Below, one piece after another: positions 26,501-36,737 of a stretch of DNA of 64,000 nt (position 1 is the stretch's first letter; the number at the start of each line of letters is the position of its first letter). This stretch comes from Membranipora membranacea (Eukaryota; Bryozoa; Gymnolaemata; Cheilostomatida; Membraniporidae), in the NCBI GenBank assembly GCA_914767715.1, contig OU612072.1:25236001-25300000 (forward strand), read 5' to 3'. The translations under genes and the position numbers were made by a program. The notes under the pieces were generated by a model. It searched no databases, was not told the origin of the DNA, and saw only the letters and a list, made by a program, of their open reading frames with translations.

Positions 26501-27677
26501 CGACATCTTCTAAAACAGCAGTGTTGTTATGCAGCTGTAAATCACACCATACCCTACCTACTGGCTGAATAGGCTCTTTGGCTGTGTACGGGAGAATCTT
26601 TGGTCCTCCACTGATGAACCGTTTGATAATAAACTTACTTGCTCTCAAACGTTCATAGGTATCCCGTGACATCACATTGCACTCTGACCCTGAGTCTATT
26701 ATAAACCTCGCTGATACACCACCGACATAGACATTAACTCTGTCTAGAGAGTTACTATTACACACTAAAGGTACATGGTAAGAATTGAATACAAATTCTG
26801 GGCTCTCAGAATTATTGTTCACTGTTTCAGGGCTGGCTTGCTGGTGATCCCCCACATTTACATTGTTGGCCCTTCTAGATCTGTAATATCCTGCATTCGC
26901 ACCTTGGCCATTCTGTTTGGCCTTGTTTTGACAGCACCGAGCATAGTGATTCATTCCATCACACTTACGGCACTGTTTTCCATATGCCGGGCACTCACGA
27001 GGTTTGTGTGTGAGATTACAACGGGGACATACATTAGCACCCTCAGTCTCTTGTGTGAAACTAGGTTTTCTGGCAGTGGATCCAGAGGCCACACGGTTTA
27101 TTGCCGAGGCATTATTCATCTCCCGGGACCTTTGGACCACAGCTTCATGTGTTGCTGACCGTGTCAATAGTATTTGCAATGTGAGTGCATTTCCCTCTTC
27201 CAATAGCTTTTCCCTCAACTTATCGGCTGTGCAACCTTCTACTATTTGATCACGGATTTGGTTATTCACAGCTTGGGCATCGCCATAATCACAATGGGTG
27301 GCCAATTTTCTGAGTCTAGCACAGTATTGGGATATAGTTTCGGTTTCCTTCTGTATACATTGCCTAAACATGTGTCGCTGATAGGTGATGTTAGGAGCTA
27401 TATGGAAATGGCCTTGTAGAACAGCTACCATTTCAGTATATTGATCTCTCTGTGTTTGATCAAGTGTGCTATGAATTTCCCTTACTCTTGGGCCTGCATG
27501 ATATAGTAATAAAGCTTTCCTCTGGGCTCTCATATTTGCATTATCTTCCCCTGCCAAATTGAACAGCCCTTTTGAATCAGCAAAAGCCTCAAATTCCTCA
27601 AGCCAAGCATCCCAATTGACTGATACTGTGCTAGCATCCCCATCTGGTGTGAAATGACTTGGGCCTCTGGTATCCAT
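23502..27677 (-). CDS. Gypsy gag-pol polyprotein
   Basis: One open frame of 1391 codons from the first ATG (MDTRGPSHFTPDGD); the frame stays open 13 codons further upstream but without an ATG. Numbering residues from that more upstream point, I see: gag helices at about 30-200; two zinc knuckles at 230-261 (CPRCNLTHKPREC and CRKCDGMNHYARCC); an aspartic protease with FIIDSGSE at 338-345; RT with FSKLDMRMGFHQ at 560-571 and the catalytic NLADDII at 623-629; RNase H with YTDASPVGLGA at 774-784, TEKEALG and SDCEPL. The integrase zinc site is H994, H997, C1027, C1030, and its catalytic residues are D1058, D1113 and E1149, exactly D,D-35-E. A GPY/F-like module with HPDPFVV and HVRPYY follows, then a proline-rich tail. 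Every key residue is present. DSG replaces the more common DTG and LADD the YVDD/YADD box; both are known variants. Gag and pol share one frame with no frameshift. Confidence 0.95.
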   Translation of the reverse strand: MDTRGPSHFTPDGDASTVSVNWDAWLEEFEAFADSKGLFNLAGEDNANMRAQRKALLLYHAGPRVREIHSTLDQTQRDQYTEMVAVLQGHFHIAPNITYQRHMFRQCIQKETETISQYCARLRKLATHCDYGDAQAVNNQIRDQIVEGCTADKLREKLLEEGNALTLQILLTRSATHEAVVQRSREMNNASAINRVASGSTARKPSFTQETEGANVCPRCNLTHKPRECPAYGKQCRKCDGMNHYARCCQNKAKQNGQGANAGYYRSRRANNVNVGDHQQASPETVNNNSESPEFVFNSYHVPLVCNSNSLDRVNVYVGGVSARFIIDSGSECNVMSRDTYERLRASKFIIKRFISGGPKILPYTAKEPIQPVGRVWCDLQLHNNTAVLEDVAFTVIPNKGESLLGNETGKQLGVIRIINRVGLDDYEARYPRLFSEVLGKSKNEIKLTIRDDIAPVAQPFRRVPLLLRDKLAAHLDELIAHDIIEKVEGHSGSSWVSPAVIIPKKESGKIRLCIDMRRANEAIVRHQHPVPTVDEMLYDMNGAQYFSKLDMRMGFHQFVLHPESRDITTFSTHLGLYRYKRLMFGINAAPEIYQKEVAKIIQGLPGVANLADDIIVHAKTREEHDRRLGEVFSRLEQANMTLNKKKCEIGVQQLEFLGHLLSYKGIDPHGCKVKAVKDAAVPKTVGELKSFLGLTSYMSKFIPHYSHTTDVLRRLSAGKNSREAICLSDKEIVAFNQLKADLCNHDTLTHFDTSCETLLYTDASPVGLGAILVQIQNGEPKVVSYGSRALSDVEKRYMQTEKEALGIVWACERFHHYLFGCRFKVVSDCEPLESIYGNKTKRTSLRIERWQLRLQSYDFEIVRVKSSDNIADPLSRLLCSKKATEHLVERENVELYVRSVVEDNVPSAITPRYIEEVSYMDEEIKALKQAIRANSFDNVDIPAVYRAIKNELCVIGELVLRGGRIVVPQELRQKMLEIAHEGHSGMGGTKRYLRTRVWWPGIDSDVDKYVKHCHDCQLTSKPLDRQPVRVTELPNGPWEDLALDFLGPLSNGKSVLVLTDYYSRWNEVKFMTVTKASDVISWLKSVFFTHGYPLSMKSDNGPQFISHEYGEFCSGYGIEQCLTTPRWPEANGQVERQNRSIMKRIQIAHNNRVDYESALMTWLFTYRNTPHSITGKSPAETLFGRVLRTNLPSLPNSFDDVEARDRDSEMKHKMIATRNEKLETGSGNNHQLEIGSFVLVKRDSPSKCQTLFHPDPFVVMDIKGSQITVKSRAGRLYKRNISHVRPYYCSEKPVVDADVDSETQGALVATRPSQMIPIIPRSENDTETVTDRPVQVTPPTVPPALVGIEDIPQAANMPSSSQPNVPTPRKSVRAKNRPAKYDGFVTEYHT

Positions 27678-27827
27678 TTGCCAGTTTGGATTGATACAGC
27701 AATAAATAGTAAACAATACTTATCTTATTCTGTCTATTCCAGAGAGCTCACAGCTATTTCTTCACACAGAAAGTTTAGCAGCTTATCTTGTCAGATTCAC
27801 TATTTGTGATATTTTTTTGAACTCATA

Positions 27828-27845
27828 ATCCCGTCATCGTCGCCA
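27828..27845 (-). promoter_or_regulatory. Primer-binding site, serine-tRNA-like
   Basis: On the minus strand, one base after the LTR, TGGCGACGATGACGGGAT is complementary to a tRNA 3' end reading ATCCCGTCATCGTCG plus CCA. The guanine discriminator and a GACGATG-type acceptor stem resemble animal tRNA-Ser(GCU), which has GACGAGG in the sequences I recall. The tRNA assignment is inferred, not looked up. Confidence 0.7.
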
Positions 27846-27846
27846 T

Positions 27847-28066
27847 TGTAAGAACTGCTAATTGTGATGGCAATGAATAGTCTGTTTATTCTTCTGATAA
27901 TAAATGATGATCTCTAACCAAGAAATCTAAACATGTTCAAGATGGTTGACAATAATAATTGGTATCAAGTTGGGCTGCTGTAATAAGCCACAATAGGGAG
28001 TAGACAACTCCAAAGTAGTAATGTATAAGTTAGGGAGTAAACAACTCCAAAGTAGTAGTCACTACA
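27847..28066 (-). repeat. 5' LTR of the gypsy element
   Basis: 220 bp, matching 23103-23322 with no difference that I could find. In element orientation it carries the promoter. It is flanked outside by the ATTTG target duplication. Confidence 0.95.
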
Positions 28067-28158
28067 ATTTGCTCTTGTGATAGCATGTTGGAACTGTGCC
28101 AAAACAGAACAATTTGTCAATTGATAATATGTATATGCGCTAATGTCTAGTCATTCAC

Positions 28159-28225
28159 GTATAGCTCAGTGGTATTGCTTTGGTTTCGCATGCACAAGTT
28201 CCTAGGTTCTAATCCCAGGTAGGGA
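28159..28225 (+). repeat. tRNA-derived SINE head or tRNA pseudogene
   Basis: TAGCTCAGTGGT (A box) at about 28162 and GGTTCTAATCC (B box) at 28205 stand at tRNA-like spacing, ending CCCAGGTAGGG. The anticodon arm pairs poorly and no terminator T-run follows closely, so it is a SINE head or dead tRNA copy. It starts about 90 bp beyond the gypsy element. Confidence 0.55.
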
Positions 28226-28728
28226 GAGGATTTTTGTATTTGAGGTAAAAGCTTCAAAACTTCTCATCTTGGACAACGATCTGACCTTAACTACACTGTG
28301 TGAAGGTATCAATTCCAATTAAATCTTATGATTTATTCACGTACAAACTGAGCATTTTTCTCAAACCTGTAAACATTTCATCCTCAAACTGACCAAATCT
28401 CAACCTGCTATCTATCTTTGAATTTTAAATTGTCAGCGACTCAGCATTGGGAATTTGTTCCATTGATAACAGATGCACATTAAAACAAAAGAAAAGCTTC
28501 ATACCCACAGTGATCACATGCACTAGACAAAGATCAACCTTATAATTCAGCTCAGAAACCGGTGATTCACTTTTTCTTCTGAATTTATTATTTCATTATC
28601 ATGCACACAGACACATAAAACTAATAAAAAACGTCAATAATAATACAATTGAAAATCAGTGTAGGTCAATTATGCACCATTCTAAGACAGCTTGGGAGAT
28701 GAACCTTCAGTTAATTGTTGTATGATCT

Positions 28729-28777
28729 ATCTAGCCTTGTCACACGGCTTCTTGGTAGGCGTGTGACAAGGCTAGAT
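28729..28777. repeat. Perfect hairpin, 18-bp stem, 13-nt loop
   Basis: ATCTAGCCTTGTCACACG is followed, after a 13-base loop, by its exact reverse complement. It is outside any coding frame. It could be a small foldback repeat, a precursor-like RNA hairpin or a recombination scar. GTGACAAGGCTTGAAT about 90 bp further on is a partial echo of one arm. Confidence 0.8.
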
Positions 28778-28799
28778 ATGCATTGTCAAACACTAAATT

Positions 28800-31700
28800 G
28801 ATCATGTAATGCTACTGACTGCACTTGCAGCAGTCTCAACACTTGAAACAGAGACGGCCACGGTGACAAGGCTTGAATTCACTGCATAACTTTCAGATCC
28901 CAGCGAAATTGATTATTTTGCTTTCTTTTCATGCTGGTGCACAATTTAGTAACGCTTCTCTGTCAATAAACACATCCCTAATATTTTATTTGTAGTTAGA
29001 GAGCTGGAATATATGACTTTAGAGTGAGAGCAGGCTCCTCTTGATGTAATTATTATATGTAACAATATGTAATGTAATATGAATATGAAATATGTATGTA
29101 ATTTTAATTAAACCAGTCTATGAATTAAACCCATTTTGGGTTGATTTTGATCAGATTGGAATGCCTGCCTAGCCTACAACAGTGTCGCCATCTCTTTTCC
29201 TGATGACGAAAGCTTCATAATGTAAAACAGGAGAGAACTCAAGACGATATACCATCTCAAATAGAATGATGAGTAGCTAGGTAGCTATCGCGCCGAACAA
29301 ATCCTGCAAATGAAGAAAAGAAGTGTAATGTTAAGTAGTGTTGTCCTTTTTTCTGTCAGACAGAAAATAAACCACTGCAATAAAAAGTCACTCACTGTTC
29401 GGCCTTGCTTCAGTCAAGGAGTAAAAGAGTTCTTTTACACCTTGCTTCAGTTACGCCTCGCCTTGTTAGTATAGCAAGATGGATACTGTTTGAGAATCTT
29501 CGGCAAGTCTCTGATAGAGTTCTGTGGCCAATTAACAATGCCTAATATACCTGCAGCTAAATTTGAAACGATGTTTTATCAGAGACTATGATTTAATGTC
29601 ACAGCTGTCAAGCTGTGGTCAAGCTGTGGTCTCTGCAGTAAAATCTTTGGTACCACAAGAACAGATGGGATAACTATGTGAGCAGTTGAAAGGTTTACAG
29701 CTTTATAGATTTATTTGTATTCCACTGTTGAAATACTGTTATTTGGCTAAATATGAGTCAGTGGCATTATCAACCACATTCTAAGTCTGAGCGTACAGTA
29801 ACCTTCAATATCTCAATTCACTTGCATACAAAATCATTGCAATGCTACAACTAAGTGGATAGATCAGTGTCGCTGCGCCGTGAGGAATGCTCTGAATAAG
29901 TAAGGAACCTTTCTAGCTTGTACATTCCAGTCTAGAGCATTCGTATGTTTCTGGTGATAACACAAATTCAAACACAAGTAGATTGATCAGACCTTAGTCT
30001 ACGAATAACCTGTGTATCCAAGTCTGATGGGCATAGCTTGATTTTGGTTGCAAAACCCTAGAAATATAATGCACCATGGGCATATCATCCCTGGCTACAA
30101 AGCTGTCTATTCCTACCCCATTACTTTAGGTAACAAGCCCACAAAGTAATTGCAAATTGTTCAGGGATTAATACTAGCTACGAGCTCGAGTTCAGCTAGC
30201 AAGGGGCTAAGGCATCTGGAGTTACAAACATGTATAATTTGCCAATGTCCAGTATCAATACCCCCCCCCCCCCCCAAACGGGGTGACTCAATGTTAGCAA
30301 GTACTAAATTAGTGTCGTTCTATGTAAATTCAAGATGCAGAGTAAATGTTAGCTAGCTTTGAATTTAGCTGTGTGCAAAAAGGTGAGCTTTTGCTCCGGC
30401 GATTACTTTTCAAGGATATAAAATATTGATGCAATTGTTTTCCAGTGTCTAAAGAACTTGGCATTCTTGGGACCAACATTACCATGTAATCACAGACAAA
30501 CTCTTAATTATGCTGACTTTGCCTTAACAAAACTTTTACCATGACTTGTATGAAAGCATCAAATTTGTCATCTTTGCTACAGGACTTTCCATATCTGAGA
30601 ATGGAATGTTGAGGAGGTAGCATCACATAACCTATACTGCGGTAGTTATTGAGTACACTTTACCATGGGATGTTTACTACACCGTTTTCACCTACTGTTG
30701 TGTGACAGTTTATTGGTCAACTAAATAAGGCCAACAAACACAATTAACACAGTACCGCTGAGACAAAAAAATCTTTCTGCTGTGCGCTTAGCCTAGTGTC
30801 TTCCCATAACGTATGACATATAAAAACACGAAAAATGGCATGTTACCAATACTGGGATCGAAACGTTGCACAATGTAAATCTTTCACTAGATGCTCTTAG
30901 CTGTGTAAGCTTTTTAGGGAATTCTTTTTTGTTTGAGAGATTGAATTTATGAGAAAGACAACTATGAGACATAATGTGCAGAGCGACCATTTATCATGGC
31001 CATGACCAACCAGCCCAGTGGCCAGAAAATCTCTGCAATAATCTCATTATCCACAACACAATAATATTTGATACGAACACCTTGATTAATTGCAGAAGGC
31101 AATACAACTGATTTAAAAAAGATTGGGTTATGCCTCGGTGTCCTTAGATAGGTTAAGGTACAACCTGGATTGATGTGATACTTACTTTATAGGCATGAAG
31201 AGCATGATTGCTCAACCACGGTTACTTTCTCAATCAAGGCCTCCAGAAGCTAGTTACTCGGCATCTGATCTTCTCGAACATTTGAGGGGACAAGTAATAT
31301 TCTGGTGTCTGCTATTGCCTTCAAAAGAGGGCAGTAGTATACTGACTTATAATCCTTGAATTATGCTGAATATCCCATGTTAGGCTGTTTGTAATTAGTC
31401 TGTTGAAGATAGAATCTGTGCTCATTCATAGTTTCCCTGACATTCAATATCCTCCAGCAGTGAACTGTATACTTTATCTTATCATTCTAAAGATCAAAGA
31501 AATTAATAAAGGCAATTTGCAACAAGCCACAAAACATCCACCTAACCATCTCCACCTCCATCTAACTAGGTGAGAGGACTCAATGTTAGCTAGCGTGATT
31601 ATCTGCCTAGCTGTGGTGGGAGCCTATATAAAGTAATTTTGGAGAGTACATTTGCTTGAAATAGCAAATCCCCTACCAATAGTGCAATCCTCTACGGTAC

Positions 31701-32690
31701 GAAGTTTATCGTACACATATTTTTGATGGAACACAAGACGACATCGGATTAGCTTTTTTTTGGTTTTGCCCTGTTGTTTTTGTCAGATATTTTATGATAA
31801 CCTACTCCCAGAACTCTTGCAAAATTGAAGTGCGTGATATTCACCTGTGGGTCAAATAATTCCCTGTCGTTATTCAATATGTTTTAGTGTTGATGGTAGG
31901 GAGGCTTACATTGAGAATAAATGAGGCTTGCGTGAGGCTCTCATCATCATCTGAATCACTTGCTCAGAACTATTTGGTTATTCAAATAGAAACATTCAGT
32001 TCCATATCGCTCACTCAGGATACAAAGCCTACAGCTCCATCTAGCAGTGAGTGGTTTGTGAACGGGGACACACCTCTTCATTTCACTCAGATAGCATTTT
32101 TGGCTATTTATTTGTAATTGGCACACACCTGACCCGCCATTGGGGTGGTTGATGTACTTGAAATGAAATTGTCAACATCCTTTATTGCTATTCAACGATA
32201 TGTTATATACATGATCAACAAAGTTAATGATATTCTATTCAATTTCCTTTCTGGTTTTTCTGTTGCTATTTTTTTCTGGCACTGAGTGCAAAATATCTCC
32301 AATAAGACGACTTTAGTTGCCAATAGAAGTATTTATTTATACATTGAAATGGTACTTACTCTACTGGTAATTCGACGGGAGCATAGTTGCTCTACTGCAG
32401 GAATATTCTCAATCTCAGCAAGTTGTTGTTTATTTACTAGCCTATATCTCATCATTCATCAAGCAAATCTTCAAATTCTATCCTGACGTCTGGTTTCCTG
32501 CTTGCAGTTGAGGACTGAACGAGCCCTCTGTCTCATTTGCCTGAGGTATACTGATATGTGTGTCTTGCATTTTGTTGGATGTGACAATAGGCTGCTTGCA
32601 AATAATAAATCCAGAAATATTGTGCTCCCACACATTCCAGTGGGCAGTATCAGCTTCTGCAATTACACTACATTACACTACACTAATTAG
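28800..32690. other. Long stretch without recognisable genes
   Basis: No supported exon. A C-run lies at 30261-30275. A 43-bp frame between TTGCAG and GTATAC near 32510 has exon-like borders but nothing to join to. Confidence 0.45.
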
Positions 32691-32698
32691 GCTACATG

Positions 32699-33601
32699 TG
32701 TGAGATAACCTCACAGCTTTCTCGGATGACTCAGGAGAGTCAATAAAAAGGGAGGGCAGAAGCTGTGAGATCTCAAGTTCTCACAGCTCAGGAGATTTCA
32801 GACAAAGAGAATGGAGCCAGGTGATACCAGACGACGTCAACCACTTCAAAATAATGTATATAATTAAAGTCCAACCTCCGCCTTATTGGAGGGGATTAAA
32901 CGCTGACATTTGAATAATATATATAATTAAAACCTTTTTATTAGACATAAATTAAAGCCCAACCTCCGCCTTTTTGGAGGGGATTAAACGCTGACATTTG
33001 AATAATATATATAATTAAAACCTTTTTATTAGACATAAATTAAAGCCCAACCTCCGTCTTTTTGGAGGTTTCAAACGCAAACATTTAAATGATATAGATA
33101 ATTAAAGCCTTTTGATCAGAAACAAAATCTAAATCAAATCTCCGCTTTTGTCAAGAGGATGGGCAAATGCAATCTCCGGTTTTTTGGCCATGCGCACCCG
33201 CCGTGGTGAACCCCTGTGCATATAAAAACCGGGGGAACATCAAGGCGGGTCAGTTCTGGTTGGAGAGCCCTTGGAGCATGTGTTTCTGGTAAAGTATAGA
33301 TTGCTTTTCTGGTATCTAACTTAGTTTATTATTCAAGAATAAAAATTGATTTTAATGTCGAAAAAGCATCTCAACTATGAGTCATTAGTAAATTGAATTA
33401 ATACCTACTTGTAACAAAATTCTAAAGAACAATGTTGTGGATAAATTTGATTAGGTAAACAAAACACTTTTTGTATGGAGTTGCCTTCTTCCTCAACCGG
33501 AAGAAGTTAACTCCATACAAAATAAACATGAGCAAAATGAATGAAATAGTGGTATCTGTTCTGTTCGGGTATTCGGCCTCAAGTGGGTCGAATATGCGAC
33601 A
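32699..33601 (+). repeat. 5' LTR of the LARD-like element
   Basis: Starts TGTGAGATAACC and ends GCGACA. It contains a second 65-bp-phase repeat of its own start at 32764, then an ~88-bp unit in three tandem copies (CCAACCTCCG at 32871, 32959 and 33047), a TATA box at 33221, AATAAA at 33338, and a long hairpin at 33469-33522 (stem TTTTGTATGGAGTT, then TTCTTCC). Confidence 0.9.
33221..33343 (+). promoter_or_regulatory. LTR core promoter and polyadenylation signal
   Basis: TATAAAAACCGGGG at 33221 is a clear TATA box about 30 bp upstream of a likely start near GGCGGGTCAGTTCTGG. AATAAA at 33338 would sit in the R region, so in the 3' LTR the same signal at the equivalent place would end the transcript. 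Confidence 0.6.
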
Positions 33602-33607
33602 GAATTC

Positions 33608-33682
33608 TGGTGCCCCGAGTGAATTTTAACTTACGACCTTCAAGTTTTGAGACTGATTCGCGATCATGCTGCGTTATTGTCA
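33608..33682 (-). other. Full-length reverse-complement tRNA-Met-like sequence at the primer-binding site
   Basis: Six bases inside the 5' LTR the sequence reads TGGTGCCCCGAGTGA, later TTACGACCTTCA, then TTGAGACTGA and ATGCTGCGTTA. In this order it matches the reverse complement of elongator tRNA-Met: CCA end, acceptor strand, T arm, variable loop, anticodon arm, D arm, and then more weakly the 5' acceptor strand. By eye about 43 of the first 54 positions agree with the animal tRNA-Met sequence that I recall. The anticodon position reads TTG instead of ATG. Eukaryotic tRNA genes do not encode CCA, so the leading TGG points to a copy of the mature tRNA rather than a neighbouring tRNA gene. An ordinary primer-binding site covers only about 18 nt. 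Confidence 0.75.
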
Positions 33683-33689
33683 TTATATC

Positions 33690-36600
33690 CACTTTATTTA
33701 GCATTGGTCTAGAGTAATATTCATGTGAGTACATGTCACAGTATCATTTTTTGTCTCTCAGTATTAATTGAGCGTCTCTTAGTATTAATCCAGTGAGACG
33801 ACAGCTGTAGCTTTGTTGCCACGGTTAGTCATAATTCAGTTATCATTATCCATTTCTAGTGATGTGTAGTGGATGTTTCTTCTTCTCTCATACTGTAGTG
33901 CTGGTGTGATGCTTGTCATTTTTGGCAATCAGCATGATTGTTTGTTTCCAGTGCCTGTAATAATAAGAGTTAAAGGGCGTTAATCATGCATCAACACATT
34001 CACGCTTCGTATCAGCTAGATGTTTTATTTATAGGACATTAACATTATTATTCTATTCTCTAGATATAATTAATGCTGGATAGGATTGTATTCAAACCGA
34101 ACTTCCCGAGCCGGACATATTTAACTAAAGACAGATTAATCACCCATTACAACGTAAGTTGACGAAACAGCCTTTACCTCACAACTCACCAGGTTAAGCC
34201 TTGAGAAAATTGTAGGGTTTGAAATTTCTTCGGAGAAGACAAAATTACAACCATGGACAACAAAAGTGTTTATAAATGATGGAAAAACTGAAGTGAATTG
34301 AAATAGAACTTGTGGGAAATTCTGGTCCAGGAAAATTGCTGGGACGGATAAAAGAAATATTTATAAGGATACTGGAAAAATATTATCATTACTATGGAGG
34401 AAAAAATTGGTGGACAAATTGAAAGGAAAATAGGAGGAAAATTATGGAAAATTGAAACCGGGGAGCTCCAGCGGCAACTAATCACTCCATTTGTATGGAA
34501 TAGGCCTATAGGGCTAGTTGTCAGAGGCTGCAGACTAATCAAATAAATACGCGTACTTAGTTGAGTTAATATCATTCCTTCATTAAAGATTGTCTGAATC
34601 TGGCTCAATCTGACAACTGGTCTGACTCTGTACACTTGGGGGGATTGATTGTCCATATGTTATACAAAGAGGATATAAAGGAGGATATAAGGAGGATATT
34701 TATTTTATAGGATTTTTCTTTTCTTTTTTTTTTCAAGTTTTTTTTTTTGGTCAAAAATCAGGCGCTTTCAACTTCTGATTACAGGACGAAACTTCAAAAC
34801 TATTAGCAATTTTCCTTCCAGTTAGTTGTTTCGCCTGTGTTTAGAGTTAAGTGCACTAATTTTCTGTACAACTTGAAGAGGTTTATTTTTGTTGTCACAA
34901 GTATCTTTTTAGATTTGGAGGTAAATAATTTAAACTAGTGAAACATTTATACTCCCATGTTCTTGCAAGTTTTTCACCAACGTTGTCTGTGGTTTTGATC
35001 TTTACAAACGGAATAATATAAACAATTATAACTGGTCTCAAAAGTCAACACGCAATGAAATTTTATACAAACCCTTTTGGTAGAATTGGATCATTTAACC
35101 ACGGCACGGCGACGGTAAGTCATGCTAATAATAGGAAGTGACTATAAGAAAATTCGTAATAATGGACATTGATGTACAATGCTATGTGTATTCAGACATC
35201 CAAATTATGTTAAAGAGTTACCCAACAACATACCTGTCACAAGTGGCGGATGCCTTGAGATATCCCATCGCCATACCTGCCAGTTGGTCAGCTTACAGGC
35301 TATCATGGGGTTAAACTACCAAATACAAATTGTGATATGAATATAAATATTGCTGGTTTCATGATCATTTTTCTATGGATAATTGCGTGTTGACTGATAC
35401 CAATGTATTTACAAGACAAGGTAGACCATTGGAAATTTGTGTAGGTGATTTGTCAGGTTGTTTTTAAAAGGATGGTTATTTGTCGGCTCGGGATGGTTCA
35501 ATGGTCATTTGGGGAACTTATAAGTATTACAGTTATATTGCTGCGAACCTCTCAACACAAATAACCCTGTACCGGCAAAACATAGAATTCACATGTACTT
35601 GTTGTAAATAACTCAATGTACATACCTTGTCGCCCAGTTGGGGGATAATCTTTTCAGTTGTAGGTCTAATAATGACTAAGATACGTAGTTTATTACCAAA
35701 TTGGGAATCTCCGCTATTATAGGTAAGGCCTCATTTATTACTAAGCTAGTTGACTAAGTGCTGAGGTTAGCTGAGTGTTGAAGTCTACTGCACAGCACAA
35801 CTAACACAAGTAGTTAGTTTCCATAGCAATAGGTATGATTGATGAGTACTATCTAATTAAAAAGATGTCTAATGTATTAGGGGGTTAAATGCTACTAAAC
35901 CTGCTTACGGCATAATTTCGCTTGACTTCCACTCTGATGTTAACAAACTTATTTCAAGTAAATTAGTTCATGGTTGGCTGTCAGTGGGCTTGAATTCCCA
36001 TAGCAAGCGTATCAACCACAACCACGCATAGAAATACAGGAACTAATTTAGAAAGGCATGTCGGATGGTGTATCACCTGTAATTAGATAATATAAGATTT
36101 TAGATGCGCATTAGAGTTTTCACGGTCATTTGAGAGTCAAAGTTTGTGATTTATCATTTATTTAGGTAACTATTTAAGGGAGGTCTTAGTATTGGACGTT
36201 TGTGTTGTTTATCTATAATGGTTACTCTTATTGCGCCGTTAAAAATCCGGACGAAACTTAAGATAGTTGTTTTTTGAAGTTCAAAGTAATTGTAAATGCA
36301 GATATCTCTGTATGTTAGTAAAACATGTTTTATCAACTGACCACTAGTTCTGACAACACTGCTAGCCTCAATAGCCTAAATAGCATTAACGGAATATGGG
36401 ATGGAGTTTTTATTACCACTCCATCTATTGGTGTAGGAGGGGATAACTCTCTATTAGCATTAGTTTCATACACATTGGATATTCAATGAACTAAGATTAA
36501 ATTAGGATAAGGTGTTTGAAGTAATTGAATAAATGAGGATAAATTATGCAATTAATACTTTTTGTATTAGGTAAATAAGAGTGTATGGATTCAAACAAGC

Positions 36601-36700
36601 ATTTAAAGCTAATTCTAAATGTAGGCACATGCCGATGACCTTGTCTGTCAAATTTGGATCGTGGGGACCTGGGAGCTTTAGTTGTAGGATTACTCCGATG
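33690..36700. other. Interior of the LARD-like element without recognisable genes
   Basis: AT-rich, with no pol motif on either strand. A 128-codon open frame on the minus strand at 34270-34656 is low in complexity and has no family features. Likewise 37300-38900 holds no convincing frame; a CACGTG, a CCAAT and an ATCTATAAA cluster at about 38475-38565 but no gene follows. Confidence 0.5.
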
Positions 36701-36737
36701 ATTGAAGCATTGTATCCTACTGTTGAGTGATGTGCAG

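Larger units (their letters stand above)
23103..28066 (-). mobile_element. Complete Ty3/gypsy LTR retrotransposon
   Basis: Two 220-bp LTRs (23103-23322 and 27847-28066) look identical by eye and bracket one gag-pol frame read on the minus strand. The LTRs start TGTAGTG and end CTTACA in element orientation. ATTTG flanks both sides (23098-23102 and 28067-28071) as a 5-bp target duplication. A primer-binding site lies one base inside the 5' LTR and a short purine stretch (AAAAGCGGA) precedes the 3' LTR. Identical LTRs and an unbroken frame indicate a recent, possibly still active insertion. The CCHC gag and the GPY/F-like integrase tail without a chromodomain suggest the Mag/SURL (K02A2.6-like) side of Ty3/gypsy. 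Confidence 0.95.

Noticed and set aside
28159-28225. Functional tRNA gene
   Set aside because: The A and B boxes are good, but the anticodon arm and acceptor stem do not pair and there is no Pol III terminator nearby.
32505-32552. Short exon (LRTERALCLICL) between TTGCAG and GTATAC
   Set aside because: It has no partner exon in phase; at 43 bp it can arise by chance.
33608-33682. A genuine tRNA gene on the minus strand
   Set aside because: It begins with the complement of CCA, which eukaryotic tRNA genes do not encode; the T arm has a deletion and the anticodon is changed; it also sits exactly where the primer site belongs.
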